Translations under genes and position numbers: made by a program
Shown: one piece after another, positions 1 through 5,924 of the stretch
How positions within the stretch are numbered: position 1 is the first letter of the stretch
Layout of the letters: each line of letters begins with the position of its first letter
From: Pseudomonadota bacterium
Lineage (GTDB): Bacteria; Pseudomonadota; Gammaproteobacteria; Burkholderiales; Thiobacillaceae
Length of the DNA stretch: 6,765 nt
NCBI GenBank assembly: GCA_021821425.1
Contig: JAKACL010000164.1
Span: forward strand, 1-6,765
Reading direction: 5' to 3'
The notes under the pieces: generated by a model
The model's input: the letters and a program-made list of their open reading frames with translations, nothing else
Database searches by the model: none
Told to the model about the DNA's origin: nothing

Positions 1-522
1 GCTGCGCAGATCGAGCAGCAGCAGGGGGGCGACACCCGCGGTGTCCGGCAGGGTTTCGCCCCAGGTGGCAAACGACGCCTGCATGCCGAAATAGCCGAGC
101 TGCGCCTGCAGGTCGGCCCAGGCCGCGGGGTCATGCCCGATCAGCCAGGCCTGCCCAGGCTGCAGCGCGCTGGCGGTGGAGTGATCCCGGTTCTGGCGCC
201 GGTCGGCCATACCGGCGGTGACTGCGGCGTGGGTCTCCGCCATGCGCGCCAGTGCCAGTACGCGCTCGTTGAGATCGTTCAGCGCATCCTGCGGCAGCGG
301 GTGGCCGACTTCCTTGTTGAACAGCGTCAGTGTCACCTGTTCCAGCTGATGGCTGGCATGGTGCAGCGCGGTGATACCCTTGTCGATCAGAAACTCGGTG
401 AAGCTGTTGATCGAAACGGCCAGTTCGACAAAGCATTCGAAAGTCGGTGTGGCCCGATAGCGCTCCCAGGCATTCGAGAGCGCCTGGTTCTTTTGCAGCA
501 GTTCTTCCGGGGAGCACAGCAT
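1..522 (-). CDS. N-terminal part of a signalling-type protein (helical domain plus receiver-like segment), cut by the window edge
   Basis: This frame is open from an ATG at 522 to the left edge (174 codons), so the C-terminus is missing. An in-frame TAA lies six codons upstream, so 522 is the first possible ATG; no clear Shine-Dalgarno precedes it. Residues about 5-100 are helical and charged, with a segment around H54-Q62 (HHASHQLEQ) that loosely recalls the AHxLKG motif of histidine phosphotransfer domains. A polar linker (about 105-122) follows. From about residue 125 the pattern WLIGHD, then LGYFGM, then PLLLLDL looks like the first strands of a receiver (REC) fold ending at the position of the phosphoacceptor Asp (D171). 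Proteins built this way often continue into further REC and GGDEF domains, so a diguanylate cyclase or response regulator is my best guess, but no catalytic domain is visible here. It lies 62 nt downstream of the hydrolase gene on the same strand with no hairpin seen between them, so co-transcription is plausible. The coding call is firm; the function is tentative. Confidence 0.72.
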   Translation of the reverse strand, partial: MLCSPEELLQKNQALSNAWERYRATPTFECFVELAVSINSFTEFLIDKGITALHHASHQLEQVTLTLFNKEVGHPLPQDALNDLNERVLALARMAETHAAVTAGMADRRQNRDHSTASALQPGQAWLIGHDPAAWADLQAQLGYFGMQASFATWGETLPDTAGVAPLLLLDLRS

Positions 523-584
523 GGTGGGGTGGCTTTTTTAGTTTGCTGAGGTTGAGGGCTGTCGATTGTCCTGGCTGGCCTCGC

Positions 585-1547
585 TCAGTTTCCGCCTTCG
601 AGTTCCAGCCGCAGATACTGGTTGTAGGCATTCAGCCGGTTGGCTTCATTGAATGCGGGCATGTTCCGGTATTTCGACCAGTCCACTTTTTCGTAGGCCT
701 CCTCGAACGGAACCAGGTTTCGCGCAGCCGGCCCCATCTGCTCGCGCAGGAATTTCAGATAATCGCGGGTGAAGACCAGGTCGGCGCGCGGCGTGCGCGA
801 CTCTGCGCCGTGGCCGGGCACCAGCACCTTGGGGTCGAGCGCGATCAGCTTGTCGAGCGCGGCGATCCATGCACGGCCGTCGGCGTCGCCAACGAAAGGC
901 ACGCGCCCGCGGAACACCAGGTCGCCTGCAAACAGCACGCGGTCCGGCTTCACCAGCAGCGCCAGGTCCTCGCTGGAATGCGCCGGACCCACCTCGCGCA
1001 GGGCAAAACGCACGCCGCCCATCTCGAAATCGAGGTCGCCTGCAATAAAACGATCGGCTTCCAGCAGCTGCGTGTCGTCATCGACCCAGGGAAAGAGCGC
1101 TTCCTTGCGCTGGGCCAGACGCTCGGCCGCGCCCCTGGTGCGGGTAGCGCCTTCGGCCGCCTGGTGCGCCCAGATTTCGGCGCCCAGCGCCTTGAAAACC
1201 TGCAGGCCATAGAAATGGTCGGCATGGTAGTGGCTGACGATCACGAGTTTGATCGGTTTCGGGGTGATCTTGCGGATCAGGCCGACCAGCTTTTCGGCCA
1301 GCGGCGGCGAGGCCAGCGCGTCGAATACCACCACGCTGTCGCGCGTGACGACAAAGCCCGCGTTCGACATGAAGCCCTGGTTCTCGCTGCTGGCCGCGCC
1401 CGGCTGGCCCTGCACGAAATAGCTGTGCGTGCCCAGCCGCACCGCTTTCATCGGCACGGTCGCCTCGTTGATACGGGCAGACGCAGATGCGTGGGCGACG
1501 GGCAGCAAGGACATCAGCAGTAGCGTGAACAACAGGCGTAAAGTCAC
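585..1547 (-). CDS. Secreted metallo-beta-lactamase-fold hydrolase (SoxH-like)
   Basis: This is a predicted periplasmic zinc hydrolase of the metallo-beta-lactamase superfamily, 320 residues from the preferred GTG start. Residues about 1-22 form a signal peptide (hydrophobic LRLLFTLLLMSLLP, then a VAHA/SASA cleavage region). The metal ligands are all present: HYHADH (H106, H108, D110, H111), H190 in GPAHSSED, D209 in FAGDLV and H246 in PGHG. The C-terminal segment (PAFNEANRLNAYN) resembles SoxH-like and quinoprotein-associated members of the superfamily. That subfamily placement is from memory, and the substrate is unknown. Start choice: the frame extends upstream to an ATG at 1589, but that ATG lacks a Shine-Dalgarno and the 42 nt between contain a perfect TATAAT. 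The GTG at 1547 has GGAG seven bases upstream. The gene is divergent from the GyrI-like gene and may be co-transcribed with the downstream signalling gene. Confidence is high for fold and export, low for reaction. Confidence 0.88.
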   Translation of the reverse strand: MTLRLLFTLLLMSLLPVAHASASARINEATVPMKAVRLGTHSYFVQGQPGAASSENQGFMSNAGFVVTRDSVVVFDALASPPLAEKLVGLIRKITPKPIKLVIVSHYHADHFYGLQVFKALGAEIWAHQAAEGATRTRGAAERLAQRKEALFPWVDDDTQLLEADRFIAGDLDFEMGGVRFALREVGPAHSSEDLALLVKPDRVLFAGDLVFRGRVPFVGDADGRAWIAALDKLIALDPKVLVPGHGAESRTPRADLVFTRDYLKFLREQMGPAARNLVPFEEAYEKVDWSKYRNMPAFNEANRLNAYNQYLRLELEGGN

Positions 1548-1554
1548 AAGGCGG

Positions 1555-1558
1555 CTCC
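1555..1558 (-). promoter_or_regulatory. Ribosome binding site that decides the hydrolase start
   Basis: GGAG on the minus strand lies seven bases before the GTG at 1547. The alternative ATG at 1589 has no comparable site. This supports the shorter protein, which still begins with a complete signal peptide. Confidence 0.6.
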
Positions 1559-1571
1559 AGAATCGCCAGCC

Positions 1572-1577
1572 ATTATA
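1572..1577 (-). promoter_or_regulatory. Probable sigma-70 -10 box for the hydrolase gene
   Basis: On the minus strand the hexamer reads TATAAT, a perfect match to the -10 consensus in a GC-rich region. A -35 candidate about 16 bp upstream (CGGACT, about 1594-1599) is poor, matching TTGACA at three of six positions. Transcription would start near 1565, leaving a leader of about 18 nt before the GTG at 1547, with the GGAG ribosome binding site inside it. Only the -10 is convincing. Confidence 0.5.
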
Positions 1578-1608
1578 ACCGTTCGGCATGCGGAGTCCGG
1601 GACCGCCC

Positions 1609-1621
1609 CCGCAGCATGCGG
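1609..1621. repeat. Short inverted repeat in the divergent promoter region
   Basis: CCGCA-GCA-TGCGG is a perfect 5-bp inverted repeat with a 3-nt centre. It lies between the putative -35 of the hydrolase gene and the upstream region of the GyrI-like gene. A second, overlapping pairing (CCCGC at 1608-1612 with GCGGG at 1624-1628) is also possible. It could be a regulator binding site, but such short GC-rich repeats arise often by chance. Confidence 0.2.
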
Positions 1622-1669
1622 TAGCGGGCGCCTTCCGCCGTCCGCATCGTCGAGGCCGGTGCGCGGCTG

Positions 1670-1678
1670 TGGTATCTT
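1670..1678 (+). promoter_or_regulatory. Weak extended -10 promoter candidate for the four-gene operon
   Basis: TGGTATCTT has the TGn extension and four of six matches to TATAAT. It lies 26 nt before the GTG start at 1704, a sensible distance. No recognisable -35 hexamer lies at the right spacing. It is the best candidate in the short gap ahead of the operon but remains weak. Confidence 0.25.
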
Positions 1679-1692
1679 CGCCGCTGGAAGAA

Positions 1693-1697
1693 GGGGG
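1693..1697 (+). promoter_or_regulatory. Ribosome binding site supporting the GTG start of the GyrI-like gene
   Basis: AAGGGGG ends six bases before the GTG at 1704. It favours this start over the upstream GTG at 1659. Confidence 0.45.
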
Positions 1698-1703
1698 TCA
1701 TGC

Positions 1704-2231
1704 GTGCTCAAGAAACAGTGGCCGGCGTTCGTGCTGGCGTTCATCCTTCCGCTGCTGGCGGTGTACTGGTGGTGGGGCGGCTTCAATGCCGTCCGCGTGA
1801 GCGAGACCGAGGCCGGACCCTACCGTTACGCCTACCTCGAATACGAAGGACCGATCAACAACGCCCGCAAGACGCAGCGCAAGGCACTGGACGAATTCAA
1901 CGCGGCCAGGGTGACGGCGGGCGACACCCTCAGCGTGATCCTCAGCGATCCGCGCGCCGACCATGGCAAGGTGCGCGCGCATCTGGGCTATACGCTGGCC
2001 GAGGACGCCCCGCTTCCGAAGGGCCTGAAGGAAGGCCGTATCGAGCGCCGCCCGGTCTATGCCGTCGAGGTGAACGCGGCGGTGCTGCTGGCGCCGTCAC
2101 GGGCCTACCAGGCCCTGGCTGACACGCTTGAAGCGCGCGGACAGGACATCGTCATGCCAACGGTGGAACGGTATCGGCCATCGGGAAAAATCGGCCGGGT
2201 CGGCTCTTTTACCCTGGAGATGAATCGCTGA
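1704..2231 (+). CDS. Membrane-anchored GyrI-like (effector-binding) domain protein
   Basis: The 175-residue protein has an N-terminal anchor and a GyrI-like domain. Residues 5-21 are strongly hydrophobic after K3-K4 and end in an aromatic YWWWGGF patch. By the positive-inside rule the N-terminus is cytoplasmic and the domain faces the periplasm. The domain starts around residue 33 (ETEAGPYRYAYLEYEGP), typical of the GyrI/SHS2 fold that binds small molecules in transcription factors and in stand-alone proteins. It continues through RRPVYAVEV (115-123) to a final beta-strand (GSFTLEM). No DNA-binding helix-turn-helix is present. The GTG at 1704 is chosen because GGGGG (1693-1697) lies six bases upstream; an earlier in-frame GTG at 1659 would put polar residues before the anchor. 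The stop overlaps the next start by one base. The ligand is unknown. Confidence 0.82.
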   Translation: MLKKQWPAFVLAFILPLLAVYWWWGGFNAVRVSETEAGPYRYAYLEYEGPINNARKTQRKALDEFNAARVTAGDTLSVILSDPRADHGKVRAHLGYTLAEDAPLPKGLKEGRIERRPVYAVEVNAAVLLAPSRAYQALADTLEARGQDIVMPTVERYRPSGKIGRVGSFTLEMNR

Positions 2232-3145
2232 TGGCTTTCTTTTCCGTTCTGACCGCAGTCGCCCTCGAGCACCTGCGCCCGCTGCGGCAGCCGCTGCCGC
2301 ATTACCGGCACTATTCCCGCTTCACCCAGTTTCTCGAACGCCGCTTCAATGCCGGCGAATACAGTCACGGCGCCATCGCCTGGGCGCTGGCCATGCTGCC
2401 GCTGCTGGCCGTCGTGTGGGGGGTGTTTGCCGTGCTCGATGACATCAGCCCGGTGCTGGGCTGGATATGGAATGTGGCGGTGCTGTATTTCACCCTCGGC
2501 TTCAAGTATTTTAGCGATTCGGCCGAGCAGATCGCGCGCCAGCTGCGCGCCGGCGAGATCGACGCCGCGCGCGAGAAACTGGCGACCTGGCGCGGCGGCG
2601 ACACGCGGCGCTTCAGCGTCGACGACCTGACGCGCGTCACCATCGAGCAGGTGATGGCGGCAAGCCACCGGCAAATGTTCGGCGTGCTGTTCTGGTTTGT
2701 GCTGCTGGCATCACTGGGGCCGGTCGGCGCCGTGCTGTTTCGCGCCGCCTCGATCCTGTCGCGGCGCTGGGCGGTCAGCCGCGGTCGCTTCGGTGCATTT
2801 GCACAGCGGGCGTTTCACGTCGTCAACTGGTTGCCGTCGCGGCTGACGGCGTTGACCTACGCCATTGCCGGCAACTTCGAGGACGCCACCTATTGCTGGC
2901 GCACCCAGGCGGATGCCTGGCCGGAACCGGAAGAGGGCGTGGTGATCGCCGCCGGCGCCGGCGCCATGGGCGTCAAGCTGGGGCAAAGCGTCACGGTCGG
3001 CGACGAGACCGTATGGCGTCCCGACCTCGGCACCGGCCAGGCACCGGATCACGATTGCATCGACAGCGCCGTCAGCATGATCTGGCGCGGCCTGGTGATC
3101 TGGCTCGCGGCCGGGCTGCTGATCGTCGTCGCGAGCTGGATCTAG
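2231..3145 (+). CDS. CobD/CbiB/AmpE-like integral membrane protein
   Basis: This 304-residue inner-membrane protein has predicted hydrophobic segments near 47-69, 75-93, 150-172 and 286-303. Several stretches match the CobD/CbiB family: LRAGEIDAAREKLATWRGGDT (105-125), FWFVLLASLGPVGAVLFRA (154-172), NWLPSRLTAL (199-208) and AGAGAMGVKLG (241-251). CbiB makes adenosylcobinamide phosphate late in cobalamin synthesis, and AmpE is a related membrane protein tied to beta-lactamase regulation. From memory of E. coli CbiB, the N-terminal GDPxxxPHPV motif is absent here (the region reads LEHLRPLRQPLPHY) and the ENTVDG motif is replaced (EQVMAASHRQ). A role as a true cobalamin enzyme is therefore doubtful and AmpE-like signalling is as likely. 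No other cobalamin gene is in the window. The ATG overlaps the previous TGA by one base, with GGAGA ten bases upstream, indicating translational coupling. Confidence 0.85.
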   Translation: MAFFSVLTAVALEHLRPLRQPLPHYRHYSRFTQFLERRFNAGEYSHGAIAWALAMLPLLAVVWGVFAVLDDISPVLGWIWNVAVLYFTLGFKYFSDSAEQIARQLRAGEIDAAREKLATWRGGDTRRFSVDDLTRVTIEQVMAASHRQMFGVLFWFVLLASLGPVGAVLFRAASILSRRWAVSRGRFGAFAQRAFHVVNWLPSRLTALTYAIAGNFEDATYCWRTQADAWPEPEEGVVIAAGAGAMGVKLGQSVTVGDETVWRPDLGTGQAPDHDCIDSAVSMIWRGLVIWLAAGLLIVVASWI

Positions 3146-3154
3146 TCTTTCTCC

Positions 3155-4393
3155 ATGCTCAACGCGCTGTGGGTCGGCTTCATCCTTGTCGCCTTCCTGA
3201 TCGCGTTTTTCAGGCTGCTGGTCCTTGGCGATGCCGACATCTTCGCCGCACTGGTGAAGGCGCTGTTCGACAGCAGCAAGACCGCATTTGAAATCGCGCT
3301 CGGCCTCACCGGCGTAATGGCGCTGTGGCTGGGGGTGATGAAAATCGGCGAGCGCGCCGGCATGCTGGACATCCTCACCCGCGGCCTGGCGCCGCTGTTC
3401 CGCCGCCTGTTTCCCGACGTGCCGCCCAACCATCCTGCGCTCGGCGCGATGACGATGAACATGGGCGCCAACATGCTGGGGCTCGACAATGCCGCGACCC
3501 CGCTCGGCATCAAGGCAATGCAGGAACTGCAGACGCTCAATCCCTCGAAGGACACCGCGAGCGACGCGCAGATCCTGTTCCTCGTCATCAACACCGCCTC
3601 GGTCACGCTGCTGCCGGTCACCGTCTTCACCTACCGCGCGCAGCTCGGCGCGGCCGATCCGACCGATGTGTTCATTCCGCTCTTGATCACCACCTATATC
3701 GGCACCCTGGTCGGCCTGTTCGTCACCGGCTTTTTCCAGAAGCTGCACCTGTGGAATCGCGTCACGCTGGCCTATCTTGGCGGTGCCACCGCGCTCATCG
3801 GCGGCATGGTGGGGTACTTCGGCAGCCTCGAGGCCGCCGAGATGACGCGGCAGTCGTCGATCCTGAGCAACGTGCTGCTGTTCGGCATCGTCGCCATTTT
3901 CCTGCTGATGGCGGTGCGGCGGCGGGTGAATGCCTACGAGGCCTTCATCGAAGGGGCGAAGGACGGTTTTCACACCGCCGTCACCATCATTCCGTATCTT
4001 GTCGCGATGCTGGTGGCGATCGCGGTGTTCCGTGCCAGCGGCGCACTTGAGCTGCTGATGGGCGCGGCGCGGAGCGCGGTGCTGGGACTGGGTTTCGACG
4101 CGCGCTGGATCGACGGCCTGCCGACCGCGCTGATGAAACCGTTTTCCGGCAGCGGCGCGCGTGCCATGATGATCGACACCATGCAGACGCATGGCGCGGA
4201 TTCGTTTGCCGGACGGCTGGCGTCGATCGTGCAGGGGAGCACCGAGACCACTTTCTATGTGCTGGCGGTGTATTTCGGCGCGGTCGGGATCAAGCGTGTG
4301 CGTCACGCCGTCGCCTGCGGCCTGATCGCCGACGTCGCCGGCATTCTGGCTGCCATCGGCATGGCCTATCTGTTTTTTGGTGCAATCGCATGA
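3155..4393 (+). CDS. SpmA-SpmB fusion, nucleoside-recognition (Gate) membrane protein
   Basis: The 412-residue polytopic membrane protein joins two halves that are separate proteins in Bacillus. The SpmA-like half (about 1-215) contains the signature NMGANMLGLDNAATPLG (102-118). The SpmB-like half (about 235-412) contains KPFSGSGARAMMIDTM (328-343) and QGSTETTFYVLAVYFGAVG (360-378). Both halves carry Gate/nucleoside-recognition domains, related to parts of nucleoside transporters and FeoB. In Bacillus subtilis SpmA and SpmB are needed for spore core dehydration. Nothing else here suggests sporulation, so the role must differ; transport or gating of a small solute is a family-level inference. 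The combined length fits two full-length units, so neither half looks truncated. The start is 9 nt after the preceding stop with no strong Shine-Dalgarno, pointing to coupling. The stop overlaps the ppx start (ATGA). Confidence 0.9.
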   Translation: MLNALWVGFILVAFLIAFFRLLVLGDADIFAALVKALFDSSKTAFEIALGLTGVMALWLGVMKIGERAGMLDILTRGLAPLFRRLFPDVPPNHPALGAMTMNMGANMLGLDNAATPLGIKAMQELQTLNPSKDTASDAQILFLVINTASVTLLPVTVFTYRAQLGAADPTDVFIPLLITTYIGTLVGLFVTGFFQKLHLWNRVTLAYLGGATALIGGMVGYFGSLEAAEMTRQSSILSNVLLFGIVAIFLLMAVRRRVNAYEAFIEGAKDGFHTAVTIIPYLVAMLVAIAVFRASGALELLMGAARSAVLGLGFDARWIDGLPTALMKPFSGSGARAMMIDTMQTHGADSFAGRLASIVQGSTETTFYVLAVYFGAVGIKRVRHAVACGLIADVAGILAAIGMAYLFFGAIA

Positions 4394-5859
4394 AGACGTA
4401 CGACACGCTTGCCGCGGTCGACCTGGGCTCCAACTCCTTCCGACTGGAAGTAGCACGGGTGGCGGGCGACCAGCTCTATCCGCTCGATTCGCTGAAGGAA
4501 ACCGTGCGCCTGGCCGGTGGACTGGGCGACGACAAGAAGCTCGATGAAGACACGCAGGAACGGGCGCTGGCCTGCCTGCAGCGCTTCGGCGAACGCCTGC
4601 GCGGCCTGTCTCCCGAGGCGATCCGTTGCGTCGGCACCTCGGCGCTGCGCATCGCCCGCAATGCGGAGGCCTTCCTGCGCAAGGCCGAAGCCGCACTCGG
4701 CCATCCGATCGAGATCGTCGCCGGACGCGAAGAGGCGCGGCTGATCTATCTCGGCGTTGCGCATTCGTTGCCGGCCTCGCCCGACCGCCGGCTGGTGGTC
4801 GACATCGGCGGCGGCTCGACCGAATGCATCATCGGCCACGGCCTGAAACCGCACGAACGCGAAAGCCTGCATATGGGCTGCGTCAATTTTTCCAAGCGCT
4901 TCTTCGCCGACGGCGTCATCGACAAGACTGCGCTGAAGGCCGCCGAAACGAAAGCGCGCGTCGAGGTCGAAGCCGTCGCGCGCGCATTCTCCAAAGCCAA
5001 CTGGCAGCAGGCGGTGGGCTCCAGCGGCACCGCGCGGGCATTGCGCGAAATCCTCGAACAGAACGGCTGGTCGGCGCGCGGCATCACCGCCGACGGCCTG
5101 GCCCAGCTGCGCAGCCAGATGATCAAGGCCGGGCATACTGATGCACTGGAGCTTGCCGGCCTCGCCCGCGACCGCCGCCCGGTCATCGCCGGGGGCTTCG
5201 CCATCATGGCCGGCCTGTTTGCCGAGCTTGGCATCGAGCAGATGGATGTGGCCGAAACCGCGATGCGGGAAGGCATCCTCTACGACCTGCTGGGCCGTTT
5301 CCATCGGGAAGACATGCGCGAGGCGACGGTGGATGAATTCATGCGCCGTTACCATATCGACGGCCAGCAGGCCGCGCGCGTCAAACGCGTTGCGCTGACG
5401 CTGCTGGCTGCCGCAGGCGGCGGCGACGAGCACGACGAGCGCTTTCTAGACTGGGCCGCACGGCTGCACGAGATCGGTCTGATGGTGTCGCACGGCGGCT
5501 ACCATCGCCACTCGGGCTACATCCTGGAAAACGCCGACATGCCCGGCTTCTCGCGCACCGAGCAGGCGCGTCTGGCGCTGCTGGCGCGTGCCCAGCGCGG
5601 CGCACTGACCAAGCTGTCGGGCTTTGAGGGGGTGGCGGACCCCGACCGTCGCCTGGTCTGGCTGCTGCGGCAGGCCGTCATTTTTTGCCGCAATCGCGCC
5701 GAGCCCAGGCTGCCCGAGATGAAGACGGAAATCGGCACCACGCGTTTTCGCCTCACGCTGCCCGAAGGCTGGCTCGAAGACCACCCGCTCACCCAGCGGG
5801 CGCTGGAGGAAGAGGCGGTGCATTGGCATGCGGTGGGGGTGAAGTACAGCTTCGGCTAG
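4390..5859 (+). CDS. ppx: Exopolyphosphatase / guanosine pentaphosphate phosphatase (Ppx/GppA)
   Basis: The enzyme removes terminal phosphates from polyphosphate; relatives convert pppGpp to ppGpp. It has 489 residues, matching the usual length of about 490-515. The ASKHA phosphatase core is complete: AAVDLGSNSFRLEVARV (8-24), VGTSALRIARN (81-91), REEARLIYLG (113-122) with the catalytic Glu pair E114-E115, VVDIGGGSTE (136-145), VGSSGTARAL (209-218) and REGILYDLLGR (293-303). From about 310 the C-terminal HD-like helical domain follows, with LHEIGLMVSH (359-368) and YHRHSGYIL (371-379). No signal peptide or membrane segment is present, so the enzyme is cytoplasmic. It is the last gene of the operon and overlaps the SpmAB stop by four bases (ATGA). 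Ppx and GppA cannot be separated reliably by eye; ppx is preferred as the general name. No ppk is in the window. Confidence 0.95.
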   Translation: MKTYDTLAAVDLGSNSFRLEVARVAGDQLYPLDSLKETVRLAGGLGDDKKLDEDTQERALACLQRFGERLRGLSPEAIRCVGTSALRIARNAEAFLRKAEAALGHPIEIVAGREEARLIYLGVAHSLPASPDRRLVVDIGGGSTECIIGHGLKPHERESLHMGCVNFSKRFFADGVIDKTALKAAETKARVEVEAVARAFSKANWQQAVGSSGTARALREILEQNGWSARGITADGLAQLRSQMIKAGHTDALELAGLARDRRPVIAGGFAIMAGLFAELGIEQMDVAETAMREGILYDLLGRFHREDMREATVDEFMRRYHIDGQQAARVKRVALTLLAAAGGGDEHDERFLDWAARLHEIGLMVSHGGYHRHSGYILENADMPGFSRTEQARLALLARAQRGALTKLSGFEGVADPDRRLVWLLRQAVIFCRNRAEPRLPEMKTEIGTTRFRLTLPEGWLEDHPLTQRALEEEAVHWHAVGVKYSFG

Positions 5860-5924
5860 GGTCCGCTGAATACGTCATCGCGTCTCATTGCGAGCGCTAT
5901 GGCCTGTGTGCCTGCGGGGAACGC
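5860..5924. other. Convergent intergenic gap between ppx and the coiled-coil gene
   Basis: The two genes end toward each other across 65 nt. I see no strong GC hairpin followed by a T-run on either strand; the best pairing is a 4-bp TCGC/GCGA stem (5878-5881 with 5890-5893). The 12-mer TCATTGCGAGCG at 5885-5896 matches the head of a dispersed repeat motif common in some proteobacterial intergenic regions, but the rest of that motif is missing. Confidence 0.4.

Noticed and set aside
131..631. A 166-codon minus-strand frame overlapping the left-edge gene
   Set aside because: It is out of frame with the convincing signalling-type protein at 1-522 and overlaps the hydrolase end. Its composition is Arg/Gly/Ala-rich and typical of a shadow frame.
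447..1523. A 358-codon plus-strand open frame opposite the hydrolase
   Set aside because: The minus-strand frame carries a signal peptide and a full set of metal ligands. The plus-strand product has no motif and the composition of an antisense shadow.
2949..2964. GCCGGC tandem motif within the CbiB-like gene
   Set aside because: It encodes the AGAGA part of a conserved family block and reflects codon choice, not a separate repeat element.
3155..4393. Evidence for sporulation from the Spm homology
   Set aside because: SpmA/SpmB-like proteins are found in many non-spore-forming Gram-negative bacteria, and no other sporulation gene is in the window.
2711..4696. A 661-codon minus-strand open frame across the CbiB-like, SpmAB and ppx genes
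   Set aside because: Its product is rich in His, Gln, Arg and Asp with no recognisable domain. It lies wholly opposite well-supported genes. High GC at third codon positions commonly removes stops from this antisense frame.
4366..5433. A 355-codon minus-strand open frame opposite ppx
   Set aside because: It is antisense to a complete Ppx with all family motifs, and shows no domain of its own.
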